Below are positions 53,237 through 60,466 of a DNA stretch of 60,466 nucleotides, piece by piece; position 1 is the first letter of the stretch; each line of letters begins with the position of its first letter. The stretch lies in the NCBI GenBank assembly GCA_945906725.1, contig CAMDRI010000009.1, positions 1 to 60,466 on the forward strand, written 5' to 3'. This DNA is from Candidatus Kuenenia stuttgartensis. Its GTDB lineage: Bacteria > Planctomycetota > Planctomycetia > Planctomycetales > Planctomycetaceae. The notes beneath the pieces are model-generated. The model worked only from the letters and a program-made list of their open reading frames with translations. It ran no database searches and was not told where the DNA came from. The position numbers and the translations under genes are program-made.

Positions 53237-55261
53237 ATGCGCAACTCGTTGGTTCGACCGAATTCATTCGTACTGCTCACCGCCGTATGGGTCTTGGTTG
53301 TGACTTTCCAGGAGCGACTGTCTGCGGCGGATGTTGTCGCCGGCCGCACCTTGCCGGAGTGGTTGGCCGAATTGCAGTCGCCGTCGTCGGTCGCTCGCAG
53401 GCGAGCAGTGCTGTCCGTCGGAGCGTTCGGCAAGAGTGCCGTCACGGAGTTGACGAAGGCACTGGCTCACGAAGACACCGTTGTGCGGTATTGGGCGGCC
53501 AGCGAGTTGGGCGATCTTGGGGACGCGGCGAAGTCCGCTCTGGAGCCGTTGCGAATGCTGCACGCCGAGACGGTGCTTGGAGTACGGATCGCGGCGGCGT
53601 ATGGGTTGTGCCGAGTTGGGCAAGTCGAGGAAGGTTTGCCGACGTTGCTGGAGGGATTGAAGAGCGACACGCGTGGCGTATGGAATTCGTCGGCGGACTT
53701 TCTGGCTCGCATTGGCCCGTCCGCGAAGGCCGCGATTCCGACGCTCGAAGTGGAGGGAAAACGCGGGGCCGATCACATAGCCGACATTTGCAACGAGGCA
53801 CTGCGGCGGATTCGCGGAGTCGATCAGCCGGTGCCGTCGAAGACGGCGAATGCGACTCAGGGGGACGCGGCGGGAGGCCAGGCGAACAAGAAGGTTGCGA
53901 CGGCGGCGGTGTTCTCGAAGGTGTTCTTTGATGAAGACGTCAGCCGGTTTGCGAAGCCGACGACCAAGAACAAACAACCGAACGTGCTGTGGATCAGCGC
54001 GGAGGACATTTCGCCGAGCCTCGGCTGCTACGGCGATTCGTACGCGATCACCCCGCGACTCGATCAATTCGCCAGCGAGGGGGTGCGGTTCACTCGATGC
54101 TTCACTCATGCGGGTGTGTGCGCGATTTCGCGGTCGGGATTGATTACCGGCATGTATCCCGTGTCGATCGGCAGCCAGCACATGCGGTCGCAGATTGTGC
54201 TGCCGCCGAACGTGAAGGCGTTTTCGGAATACCTGCGAGCGGCCGGGTACTGGACGACGAACCGCTCGAAGACAGATTACAACTTCCTGCCGCCGAAGGC
54301 CGCTTGGGATGAGAACAGCCCGCAGTCGCGAGACTGGCGCGGGCGAGCGGCGGGGCAGCCGTTCTTCAGCGTGATCAATCTCACGACGACACACGAGAGT
54401 CAGATTCGTGGCAAGTTCGGCGAGACGCTGCACGACCCGGCAAAGGCTCAGTTGCCGCCGTACATCCCGGACACGCCCGTGACTCGGCGCGATTGGGCGC
54501 GGTATGCCGATCTGTTGACGACGCTCGATCAGCAAGTCGCCGCGATCTTGGATCAACTAGAAGCCGACGGACTCGCGCAGGACACGATCGTCTTCTTCTG
54601 GGGCGATCACGGCCAAGGACTCTCACGCGGCAAACGCTGGCTGTACGACTCAGGGACGCGGACTCCGCTCATCATTCGCTGGCCGGGAACGTTGAAGCCC
54701 GGTTCGGTCAGCGACGACTTGGTTTGTTTTTTGGATTTCGCGCCGACGATGCTGCGGTTGGCGGGTGTCGAACTGCCGTCGCATTTGCAGGGGCGGGTGT
54801 TGCCGCCGATCGAGAAACTCAAATCGGCCGACGGCTCTCGGCCTTCGGCGGTCGGACGGGAATACATTTTTGGACATCGGGATCGGATGGACGAGACTTA
54901 CGACCTGATTCGGTCGGCTCGCGACACGCGGTTCAAGTACCTCCGCAATTACGCGCCGCGGCGGCCGTACGCTCAGAACGTCACCTACATGAATCAGATG
55001 CCGACGATGCGCGAGTGGCGACGGCTAAATGCCGAGGGGCAATTGTCGGGCGCGACGGCGCTGCATTTCCGCGAAACGAAACCGGTGGAGGAGTTGTTCG
55101 ACACAGAAGCCGATCCGCACGAGGTCGTGAATCTCGCCGATCGCCCCGAACATGCCGAGACGCTGAAGCGGATGCGAGCGGCACTCGAACGCTGGCAGGA
55201 GGACGTCTACGACTCCGGGTTGATTCCCGAACCGCTGCTCGTCACGCCGCTGGAACGGTGA
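53237..55261 (+). CDS. exported sulfatase with N-terminal HEAT-repeat domain
   Basis: The 674-residue protein has a signal peptide (SFVLLTAVWVLVVTFQERLSA), HEAT-like helical repeats (about 37-195: PEWLAELQSPSSVARRRAVLSVGAFG and similar) and a type I sulfatase domain (from KQPNVLWISAEDISPSLGCYG, about 246). The sulfatase cysteine that would become formylglycine is in CAISRSGLITG (Cys295); the consensus C-x-P-x-R is thus C-A-I-S-R, lacking the proline. The metal and active-site segments FFWGDHGQGLSRGKRW are intact. Sulfatases of planctomycetes usually desulfate algal polysaccharides. GGAG lies upstream of the ATG. A repeat encodes SADGSRPSAVG (about 530-540). The 3' end overlaps the plsC gene by 55 bases. 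Confidence 0.88.
   Translation: MRNSLVRPNSFVLLTAVWVLVVTFQERLSAADVVAGRTLPEWLAELQSPSSVARRRAVLSVGAFGKSAVTELTKALAHEDTVVRYWAASELGDLGDAAKSALEPLRMLHAETVLGVRIAAAYGLCRVGQVEEGLPTLLEGLKSDTRGVWNSSADFLARIGPSAKAAIPTLEVEGKRGADHIADICNEALRRIRGVDQPVPSKTANATQGDAAGGQANKKVATAAVFSKVFFDEDVSRFAKPTTKNKQPNVLWISAEDISPSLGCYGDSYAITPRLDQFASEGVRFTRCFTHAGVCAISRSGLITGMYPVSIGSQHMRSQIVLPPNVKAFSEYLRAAGYWTTNRSKTDYNFLPPKAAWDENSPQSRDWRGRAAGQPFFSVINLTTTHESQIRGKFGETLHDPAKAQLPPYIPDTPVTRRDWARYADLLTTLDQQVAAILDQLEADGLAQDTIVFFWGDHGQGLSRGKRWLYDSGTRTPLIIRWPGTLKPGSVSDDLVCFLDFAPTMLRLAGVELPSHLQGRVLPPIEKLKSADGSRPSAVGREYIFGHRDRMDETYDLIRSARDTRFKYLRNYAPRRPYAQNVTYMNQMPTMREWRRLNAEGQLSGATALHFRETKPVEELFDTEADPHEVVNLADRPEHAETLKRMRAALERWQEDVYDSGLIPEPLLVTPLER
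54826..54855. repeat. dispersed repeat fragment inside the sulfatase gene
   Basis: GGCCGACGGCTCTCGGCC followed by TTCGGCGGTCGG is of the same word family as 7379-7394 and 55972-56003. It encodes SADGSRPSAVG, next to EYIFGHRDRMDETYDLIRSA of the sulfatase. Confidence 0.6.
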
Positions 55262-55920
55262 TCGCGCCAGTTGCTCGCTTGAGTCATGCACTCTTCCAGT
55301 CGTGAGCGAATCAAGTCGAGCAGCGCGGACTCGCCCAGCTTCAACGTCTCGGCGACTTGCTCGGCGGGGATCGGTTCGCCGAAGACGACGCGGACGGTCG
55401 AGAAGTGTGGGAGCTTGTGATTGCGACCTAGCGCCCGATCGGCTCCGGCGATGCCGACGGGGCAGACGGGGACGTTGGCTCGGCGGAGCATTGCCAGAAA
55501 TCCCGGCTTGATCTCGCCGAGCGTTCCGTCGGAACTGCGTGTGCCCTCGGGAAAGATGCCGACCCAGAAGCCGGCCTTCAGGCGAGCAATCATCTCGCGC
55601 AGGGCTCCCGTTCCGGCGGACTCGCGATTGATCGGCAGGACGTAGGTGTTCCGCAGCACCCAGCCGATGAACGGGACGCGAAACAGATTGTCGCGAGCCA
55701 GAAAACTCACCGGCCGCCGCAGCGGCAGGCCGACCAGCAGCGGATCGAGAAAGCTCTGATGATTGACGATCAGCAGCATCCCGCCACGATGCGTGATGCG
55801 GTCGTGCCCGCGTGCTCGGTAACGCAGCCACAGAGCGAAAACCAGCCGCAGGACGATTTGCATGCCGGACCACACCCAGTTCCGCCGCTCGGGCTGTGAT
55901 TCGGTCGGGAAGTCAGGCAT
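55207..55920 (-). CDS. plsC: 1-acyl-sn-glycerol-3-phosphate acyltransferase
   Basis: PlsC adds the second acyl chain in phospholipid synthesis at the inner membrane. VNHQSFLDPLLVG holds the catalytic H-x4-D (His54, Asp59), and GIFPEGTRSSDGTL (123-129 core) the glycerol-phosphate-binding motif; VCPVGIAGADRALGRN follows. One hydrophobic N-terminal helix (MQIVLRLVFALWLRYRA) anchors it. At 237 residues it is of usual length. Its 3' end overlaps convergently the sulfatase 3' end by 55 bases, so its C-terminal 18 residues may be dispensable. Confidence 0.92.
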   Translation of the reverse strand: MPDFPTESQPERRNWVWSGMQIVLRLVFALWLRYRARGHDRITHRGGMLLIVNHQSFLDPLLVGLPLRRPVSFLARDNLFRVPFIGWVLRNTYVLPINRESAGTGALREMIARLKAGFWVGIFPEGTRSSDGTLGEIKPGFLAMLRRANVPVCPVGIAGADRALGRNHKLPHFSTVRVVFGEPIPAEQVAETLKLGESALLDLIRSRLEECMTQASNWRDHRSSGVTSSGSGINPES

Positions 55921-55971
55921 AAAAACAATTCGCGTGAGTGACGTGTGCCCGGCCCATTGCCGAGAGCCGGT

Positions 55972-56003
55972 GGCCGAAAGCCGTGATACCGTTTTTCAAA
56001 CGG
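55972..56003. repeat. dispersed repeat, GGCCGAAAGCCGTGATACCG family
   Basis: GGCCGAAAGCCGTGATACCG runs on into TTTTTCAAACGG. Twenty-one bases match 7235-7255, inside the glycosyltransferase gene, except at one position near the end. Here it is intergenic, between the divergent plsC and esterase-fusion genes. Confidence 0.7.
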
Positions 56004-56107
56004 AGCAACATGATGATGTCACACGCCTGTCTTGCAAATCGAAGGCATGGGGATAGTCTCTGACTACTCGCCGATCTGTCACCTTTTCTCCGCAGAAAGA
56101 ACCGCTG

Positions 56108-57820
56108 ATGAGAAACCTTGCTGCTCCAATCGCTTGTTGGATGTTGTTATTATTCGGTGACGTCACGAGTCACGCCCAGGACACTCCGAAGAGCGAGGTC
56201 GCAAAATACAGCTTTGAGACCAGCAAAATCTTCCCCGGCACGTTCCGCGATTATTGGGTCTATGTTCCGAAGCAGTACGACCCGGCCAAACCGGCGTGTG
56301 TCTTCGTCTGTCAGGACGGGATTCAATACAACGCTCCGGCGGTCTTCGATGAGTTGATCGCCAAGAAAGAGATGCCGGTCACGATTGGGGTTTTCGTGAT
56401 GCACGGGCGTGTGAAAGCGCAGTCGGATCAGGCAGTCGACCGGTTCAATCGCAGCTTTGAGTACGACGGACTGGGCGATGCTTATGCTCGGTTCATCCTC
56501 GACGAGATTCTGCCGGAGGTCGAAAAGAAGAAGACCGCTGACGGACGCGAGATCAAGCTGTCGAAGGACGGCAACGACCGCTGTATCGCCGGCAACAGCA
56601 GCGGGGCGATCTGTGCCTTCACGGCGGCTTGGGAACGTCCCGATGCGTTTCGCCGAGTCTTCAGTGCGATTGGCACCTACGTCGGTCTGCGCGGAGGACA
56701 CAACTATCCGACGCTGATTCGCAAGTACGAGCCAAAGCCGATTCGCATCTTCCTGGAAGACGGCACGAACGATCTCAACATTTACGGCGGCGACTGGTGG
56801 ATCGCGAATCAGGCGATGGAACGCTCGCTGGTCTTCGCCGGCTACGAGGCCGATCACAAGTGGGGCGAGGGGGGACACAGCGGCAAGCACGCGGGCGAGA
56901 TCTTCCCGGACGTGATGCGCTGGATTTGGAAGGACTGGCCGGCTCCGGTGAAAGTCGGCAAAGGCTCGCCACAGATTCAGGAGATTCTGATTCCCGGTGA
57001 GGACTGGCAGCTCGTCGGCGAAGGCTACAAGTTCACGGAAGGCCCGGCGGTCAACGCGAAGGGAGAGGTCTTCTACAACGACGTCGGGGCGAGCAAGACG
57101 TTTAAGGTCGGACTCGACGGCAAGCTGACAGAGTTCCTCGCCGACTCAAAGCGCGGCGACGGACAAGCCTTCGGACCTGACGGTCGGCTGTACGCGAACG
57201 CCGGCGCGACCGAACAACTGCTCGCCTGGGACGCCGACGGCAAATCCACCGTCTTTGCCGAGGGCTTCAAGGGGAACGATCTTGTCGTGCGGCACGACGG
57301 CAGCGTCTACGCGACCGCTCCGTTCAAGACTCCCAGCAACAGCGAGGTGTGGTACGTCTCGCCCAAGGGGGAGAAGAAGATCGTCGATACCGGCTTGAAG
57401 TTCGCCAACGGCCTCTGTTGCTCGCCGGATCAATCGCTGCTGTACGTCGCCGACAGCCGGACGCACTGGGTCTACAGCTATCAGATTCAGGCGGATGGCT
57501 CGTTGGCTCACAAGCAAAAGTATTTTCATCTGCACGTGCGCGACGTCGACGAAGACAGCGGCGTCGATGGACTCCGTACGGATCGTGACGGCCGCTTGTG
57601 GGCGGCGACTCGCATGGGTCTGCAAGTCTGCGATCAACCGGGCCGAGTCAACTGCATCATCCCGACTCCGAACGGCAAGCTCGCGAACCTGACATTCGGT
57701 GGAGCTGACTTCGACACGATCTATGCCTGTTGTGGCGACAAGGTCTATCGCCGCAAAGTCAAAGTGAAGGGAGCCAACGGCTGGGCCGCTCCGATCAAGC
57801 CGGGGAACCCGCGTTTGTAA
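56108..57820 (+). CDS. exported esterase fused to an SMP-30/gluconolactonase-like beta propeller
   Basis: The 570-residue protein has a signal peptide (LLAAPIACWMLLLFGDVTSHAQ type, cleaved near residue 24). Residues 30-285 are an esterase of the Fes/EstD alpha/beta hydrolase type, with FPGTFRDYWVYVPKQYDPAKPACVFVCQDG and the nucleophile elbow GNSSGAICAF. Residues 295-570 are an SMP-30-like six-bladed propeller: EGYKFTEGPAVNAKGEVFYNDVG, GPDGRLYANA, ANGLCCSPDQSLLYVADS and DGLRTDRDGRLWAAT. Both domains occur separately in carbohydrate-ester metabolism; the fusion suggests sequential ester and lactone cleavage in the periplasm, which is inference. Confidence 0.88.
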   Translation: MRNLAAPIACWMLLLFGDVTSHAQDTPKSEVAKYSFETSKIFPGTFRDYWVYVPKQYDPAKPACVFVCQDGIQYNAPAVFDELIAKKEMPVTIGVFVMHGRVKAQSDQAVDRFNRSFEYDGLGDAYARFILDEILPEVEKKKTADGREIKLSKDGNDRCIAGNSSGAICAFTAAWERPDAFRRVFSAIGTYVGLRGGHNYPTLIRKYEPKPIRIFLEDGTNDLNIYGGDWWIANQAMERSLVFAGYEADHKWGEGGHSGKHAGEIFPDVMRWIWKDWPAPVKVGKGSPQIQEILIPGEDWQLVGEGYKFTEGPAVNAKGEVFYNDVGASKTFKVGLDGKLTEFLADSKRGDGQAFGPDGRLYANAGATEQLLAWDADGKSTVFAEGFKGNDLVVRHDGSVYATAPFKTPSNSEVWYVSPKGEKKIVDTGLKFANGLCCSPDQSLLYVADSRTHWVYSYQIQADGSLAHKQKYFHLHVRDVDEDSGVDGLRTDRDGRLWAATRMGLQVCDQPGRVNCIIPTPNGKLANLTFGGADFDTIYACCGDKVYRRKVKVKGANGWAAPIKPGNPRL

Positions 57821-57867
57821 CGACTGTTAAGCCTCGCCATGTTTTCTTGTTTTGAAGGAGAACAGTC

Positions 57868-58398
57868 ATGCTCACCAGCCTGCTGCTTCCAATCGCTCTG
57901 GCTTCAATCGCTCTGTTCTTCGCCAGCTTTTTGTCCTGGATGGTCGTGCAACTTCACAAGGACGACTGGAAGAAGGTCGCCAAGGAAGACGACCTGATGG
58001 ACGCCGTCCGGAACTGCGACCTCCCGGTCGGCAGCTACATGTTCCCTGGTTGCGCGAACGCGGAAGAGATGAAGAGCGAAGCCTACGCCAAGAAGTGGGA
58101 CGCTGGCCCGTGCGGCATCCTGACGATCTACCCGAAGGTTAAGATGGGGCGCAACCTCGGACTGACGTTCGTCTATTTTTTGGTAATCAACTTCTGCCTA
58201 GCATACCTTTCGACGCTTGGTCTGGAACATAGCGACGACTTTCGGACGGTATTTCGCTTCATCACGGTCACCGGGCTGCTGACTTTTTTGGCGGCGATGG
58301 TTCAGCACGCGATCTGGTTTCACAATCGCATCGTCGGCCACATCATCGAGTCGCTCGTGTACAGAGCGATCTTTGCCGCGATGTGGCCGAAGGCATGA
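57868..58398 (+). CDS. membrane protein of unknown function
   Basis: The 176-residue protein has an N-terminal membrane helix (LLLPIALASIALFFASFLSWMVVQL), a soluble segment DDWKKVAKEDDLMDAVRNCDLPVGSYMFPGC..., a GPCGILTIYPKVKMGRNLGL loop, two further helices (TFVYFLVINFCLAYLSTL; FRFITVTGLLTFLAAMVQHAIWF) and a C-terminal amphipathic end. It resembles a widespread uncharacterised bacterial family. AAGGAGAACAGTC precedes the ATG. It follows the esterase fusion by 47 bases, so cotranscription is likely. Confidence 0.82.
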   Translation: MLTSLLLPIALASIALFFASFLSWMVVQLHKDDWKKVAKEDDLMDAVRNCDLPVGSYMFPGCANAEEMKSEAYAKKWDAGPCGILTIYPKVKMGRNLGLTFVYFLVINFCLAYLSTLGLEHSDDFRTVFRFITVTGLLTFLAAMVQHAIWFHNRIVGHIIESLVYRAIFAAMWPKA

Positions 58399-58421
58399 TC
58401 CGAAACCGTCATCGCCAAAAC

Positions 58422-58480
58422 TAGCCCGACGCGCCAGCGAGGGGTTGGTCACCGCAATCACTCACTGGCGCGTCGTGCTA
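58422..58480. repeat. palindrome, AGCACGACGCGCCAGCGAG family, copy 2
   Basis: The left arm 58422-58441 (TAGCCCGACGCGCC...) and the right arm 58461-58480 pair over 20 bp with two mismatches. Apart from a few changes the arms equal those at 46194-46248. It lies 23 bases after the membrane-protein stop and just before manC. Confidence 0.88.
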
Positions 58481-58497
58481 ATGAAGCGAGGCAGCGA

Positions 58498-59571
58498 ATG
58501 TTGCATGCCATAATTCTGGCGGGAGGGAGCGGCACTCGGTTCTGGCCGCAGAGCCGACGGGCGTTGCCCAAGCAGTTCTTGCGGTTCGGCAGTGACTGCA
58601 CGTTGTTGCAAGAGACTGTCGATCGTTGCCGTGCGATCGTCCCGATCGAACGGACTTGGATTGTGACTGGCGAGTCGCACTTGGCAGAGTCCGTTCGGCA
58701 ATTACCGGATTTGGCCGCCGAACATATCCTGGTCGAGCCGTGTGGACGCAACACGGCTCCGTGCATCGGACTCGCCGCGATTCAGTTACTGGCGGTTGAT
58801 CCGGATGCCGTGATGTTGGTCATGCCGGCAGATCATGTGATTCGCACGACCGAACAATTTCAGCGGTCGGTGGAGCAGGCCGCGGCTGTGGTTGCGAACG
58901 ATCCGCAGTCGCTGGTGCTGTTCGGAGCGACGCCGAGTTATCCGGCGACCGGATTCGGATACGTTCAGCTCGGTGCTGAGTTGTGCGATCAGTCCGGGGC
59001 GTTTCGAGTCGCGGCATTTCGCGAGAAGCCTGATTTGGCGACGGCCGAGCAATACCTGGCGACGAACGAGTTCTTCTGGAACTGCGGCCTGTTTGTGTGG
59101 CGAGCGGCCACGATTCTCGAACAGATCGAACGGCACTGTCCGGAAATCGGAACGCGGCTCAAGCGTCTGCAAGCGGCGATCGGAACGGCGAAATGGAACG
59201 AGACGCTGGCGACGGAGTTTCCGCAGATTCCGTCGATCTCGATTGACTACGCGGTGCTGGAACGAGCGGACTCGGTGGCCGTCGTGCCTGCGGCGTTTGA
59301 GTGGGACGACGTCGGCAGTTGGCAGGCCCTGGCCCGTCTCTTGCCCGCCGATGCGGACGGGAACACGGTCTCCGGACGATTCTGCGGACTCCATTCGACC
59401 GGCTGCATCGTGCGGTCCTCGGAGGAACATCTCGTCGCGACGTTTGGCGTGCGCGATCTCATCATCGTGCAAACGCCGGACGCAACGCTGGTCGCCGACA
59501 ACCGAGACGAGAATTCCTTGCGACAGTTGATCGCGGAGTTGGAACGGCGCGGGCTGACAAGATTCTTGTAG
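58498..59571 (+). CDS. manC: mannose-1-phosphate guanylyltransferase
   Basis: The enzyme makes GDP-mannose from mannose 1-phosphate and GTP for glycan synthesis. At the N terminus AIILAGGSGTRFWPQSRRALPKQFLRF has the nucleotide-binding GGSGTRFWP and the PKQ lysine; VEPCGRNTAPCIGLAA, MPADHVI, FREKPDLATAEQYLATNEFFWNCGLFVW and the late VLERADSVAVVPAAFEWDDVGSW are all family hallmarks. The 357-residue length is the single-function type without the isomerase domain. It starts 17 bases after a palindrome with no strong ribosome binding site. The hairpin at 59654-59677 follows. Confidence 0.95.
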   Translation: MLHAIILAGGSGTRFWPQSRRALPKQFLRFGSDCTLLQETVDRCRAIVPIERTWIVTGESHLAESVRQLPDLAAEHILVEPCGRNTAPCIGLAAIQLLAVDPDAVMLVMPADHVIRTTEQFQRSVEQAAAVVANDPQSLVLFGATPSYPATGFGYVQLGAELCDQSGAFRVAAFREKPDLATAEQYLATNEFFWNCGLFVWRAATILEQIERHCPEIGTRLKRLQAAIGTAKWNETLATEFPQIPSISIDYAVLERADSVAVVPAAFEWDDVGSWQALARLLPADADGNTVSGRFCGLHSTGCIVRSSEEHLVATFGVRDLIIVQTPDATLVADNRDENSLRQLIAELERRGLTRFL

Positions 59572-59653
59572 GACTTGAGTTGCAAAACTCGATGACCGGT
59601 GTGGCATCCGCCGTGCGATACACTGTGCTCCGCCGAACGCCACGCTTCAGTCG

Positions 59654-59677
59654 CGTGCCTGCCACAAGGCAGGCACG
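59654..59677 (+). terminator. hairpin after manC
   Basis: CGTGCCTGCC-ACAA-GGCAGGCACG forms a perfect 10-bp stem. It lies 83 bases after the manC stop, between two converging genes, but no T-run follows; a terminator or another dispersed palindrome. Confidence 0.6.
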
Positions 59678-59715
59678 TCGGTTGGAAGCGATTGTTGGAC
59701 CTTTGAACGCACGAG

Positions 59716-60300
59716 CTACTGAGGAATTTCTTTCGCCGGACCGTTGACTCCCTCCAGATTTATCGTGATTGCGTGATGCCCCGTGTTGATGTTTCTGAAG
59801 TATGAACCAATCATGTGGGCATCGTAGTGAGCCGATTCATTCTTTCCTAAACGGTCTTCAATGGCTGCCTTTCTATTTGCGGCCGCAACCTTGTCGTCGA
59901 AGATGAAAATAAAAGCGTTGCGATCCTGTGAGGTGTCTCGCTTCAGACACTCAGCGAGCTTCTTCATGTCTTTTTCACTCTTGTATTTCGGGTCAATAAC
60001 GATGGCCCGCCCGTAACCGCCATTTGGAATTTTCCACTGTTCGACAGTCTGATAAGGAATTTGGTCTGCGGCTGGCAATGCGGGCGGCGGCGGTGAGGTG
60101 GGCACAGTGGAGTTGTTTCCTCCCTTGTTGTTTCCTCCCTTAAAGATTGTGCCGATAATTCCAATTACGAAAATGAGGACCAAGAAGCAACCACAACCCA
60201 TGCGGTTGCCTTTGTTCTTCAGCTTCGCTCCGCATGTCGGACAGCTTTCGGCTTTAGTGCTGACTTGTTTGCCACACTCTTTGCATTTTGTTAAAGCCAC
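59716..60300 (-). CDS. zinc-ribbon membrane protein of unknown function
   Basis: The 194-residue protein starts with a zinc ribbon (KCKECGKQVSTKAESCPTCGAKL; two C-x2-C pairs), then a membrane helix (MGCGCFLVLIFVIGIIGTIF), a Gly/Asn/Pro-rich linker (GGNNKGGNNSTVPTSPPPPALP) and an exported domain of about 110 residues with no known motif (RAIVIDPKYKSEKDMKKLAECL...). The base composition is noticeably less GC-rich than its neighbours, which may mean horizontal acquisition. The Cys-ribbon-plus-helix layout is common in bacteria of many phyla. Confidence 0.8.
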   Translation of the reverse strand: MALTKCKECGKQVSTKAESCPTCGAKLKNKGNRMGCGCFLVLIFVIGIIGTIFKGGNNKGGNNSTVPTSPPPPALPAADQIPYQTVEQWKIPNGGYGRAIVIDPKYKSEKDMKKLAECLKRDTSQDRNAFIFIFDDKVAAANRKAAIEDRLGKNESAHYDAHMIGSYFRNINTGHHAITINLEGVNGPAKEIPQ

Positions 60301-60466
60301 TGGATTCCTCCCTTAAAGGCTGTCGTTTATACACAACTCTGACAATTCCAACGGCGATGGACCGACCCACGGCATGAGATTTGCGCCAGAGCTTGAGGCA
60401 GAGATTGATCTGCCAAACAAGCATGGAGCGAGCTGATGTGCGAAGGGATTGTCGAGGAGTTGCGGG
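60301..60466. other. right window edge, no gene resolved
   Basis: The interval holds the promoter region of the minus-strand zinc-ribbon gene. On the plus strand a 20-codon frame (60374-60436) overlaps an ATG at 60436 that opens a frame running off the window (MCEGIVEELR), as in tightly packed small gene pairs, but too little is visible to call a gene. Confidence 0.3.

Overview
The window reads as a chromosomal stretch of a planctomycete (Planctomycetota). The signs are several proteins whose sequence style I know mainly from that phylum: the 247-residue protein at 36515-37258, the small proteins at 19842-20186 and 23797-24015, a DUF2617 protein, a CotH-family lipoprotein, an exported sulfatase, large von Willebrand A (vWA) membrane proteins and the remnant of an H-X9-DG pilin-like gene. 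Genes are short-range operons on both strands with no long polycistron. I see no rRNA, tRNA, CRISPR array, prophage or intact transposon.

Layout. 1-3341: two convergent sigma-54 activators (the first cut by the window edge), then ispD. 3376-7955: a GT39-type glycosyltransferase and a 1080-residue AsmA-like protein, translationally coupled. 8092-10041: a short SecA. 10042-10996: a transposase remnant. 10997-13966: a sodium:solute symporter and an APC permease, convergent. 14044-19718: a coiled-coil protein, thioredoxin, a uronate-isomerase-like enzyme and an FHA-GAF-PP2C phosphatase. 19842-25158: small unknowns, an ECF sigma/anti-sigma/exported-protein cluster and an FHA protein. 25374-31065: glycine cleavage genes gcvH-gcvPA-gcvPB plus a LipM-like octanoyltransferase, preceded by rpiB and a Sua5-phosphatase fusion. 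31152-35648: CotH protein and mutS. 35786-41381: a decayed membrane-protein gene, ogt, DUF2617, histidine phosphatase, DinB and a class III aminotransferase. 41494-44194: rpsO-pnp. 44278-47121: a decayed pilin-like gene and a redox group (FAD oxidoreductase, small molybdopterin-fold protein, Rieske protein). 47283-53139: DUF58 plus two large vWA membrane proteins. 53237-60300: HEAT-sulfatase, plsC, esterase-SMP30 fusion, a membrane protein, manC and a zinc-ribbon protein.

How genes work together. The gcv operon carries its own lipoylation enzyme beside its lipoyl carrier GcvH. The preceding genes reproduce in fused form the Bacillus ywlC-ywlE-rpiB neighbourhood, and the phosphatase loop is that of a protein-arginine phosphatase. 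The ECF sigma factor, its zinc-binding anti-sigma factor and an exported protein form a signalling unit. DUF58 and the two vWA proteins form the usual module, but no MoxR ATPase is in the window.

The most striking feature is the density of inverted-repeat elements, about twenty. One class has two hairpin arms with GTAG...CTAC ends, the architecture of REP/BIME elements. Several elements of this and other classes lie in frame inside coding genes (mutS just before its Walker A motif, both vWA proteins, the glycosyltransferase, the sulfatase). Others supply the TAG stop codon of the gene they follow. This resembles REP/BIME biology combined with the gene-invading habit of Rickettsia palindromic elements, and is the best candidate here for something poorly described.
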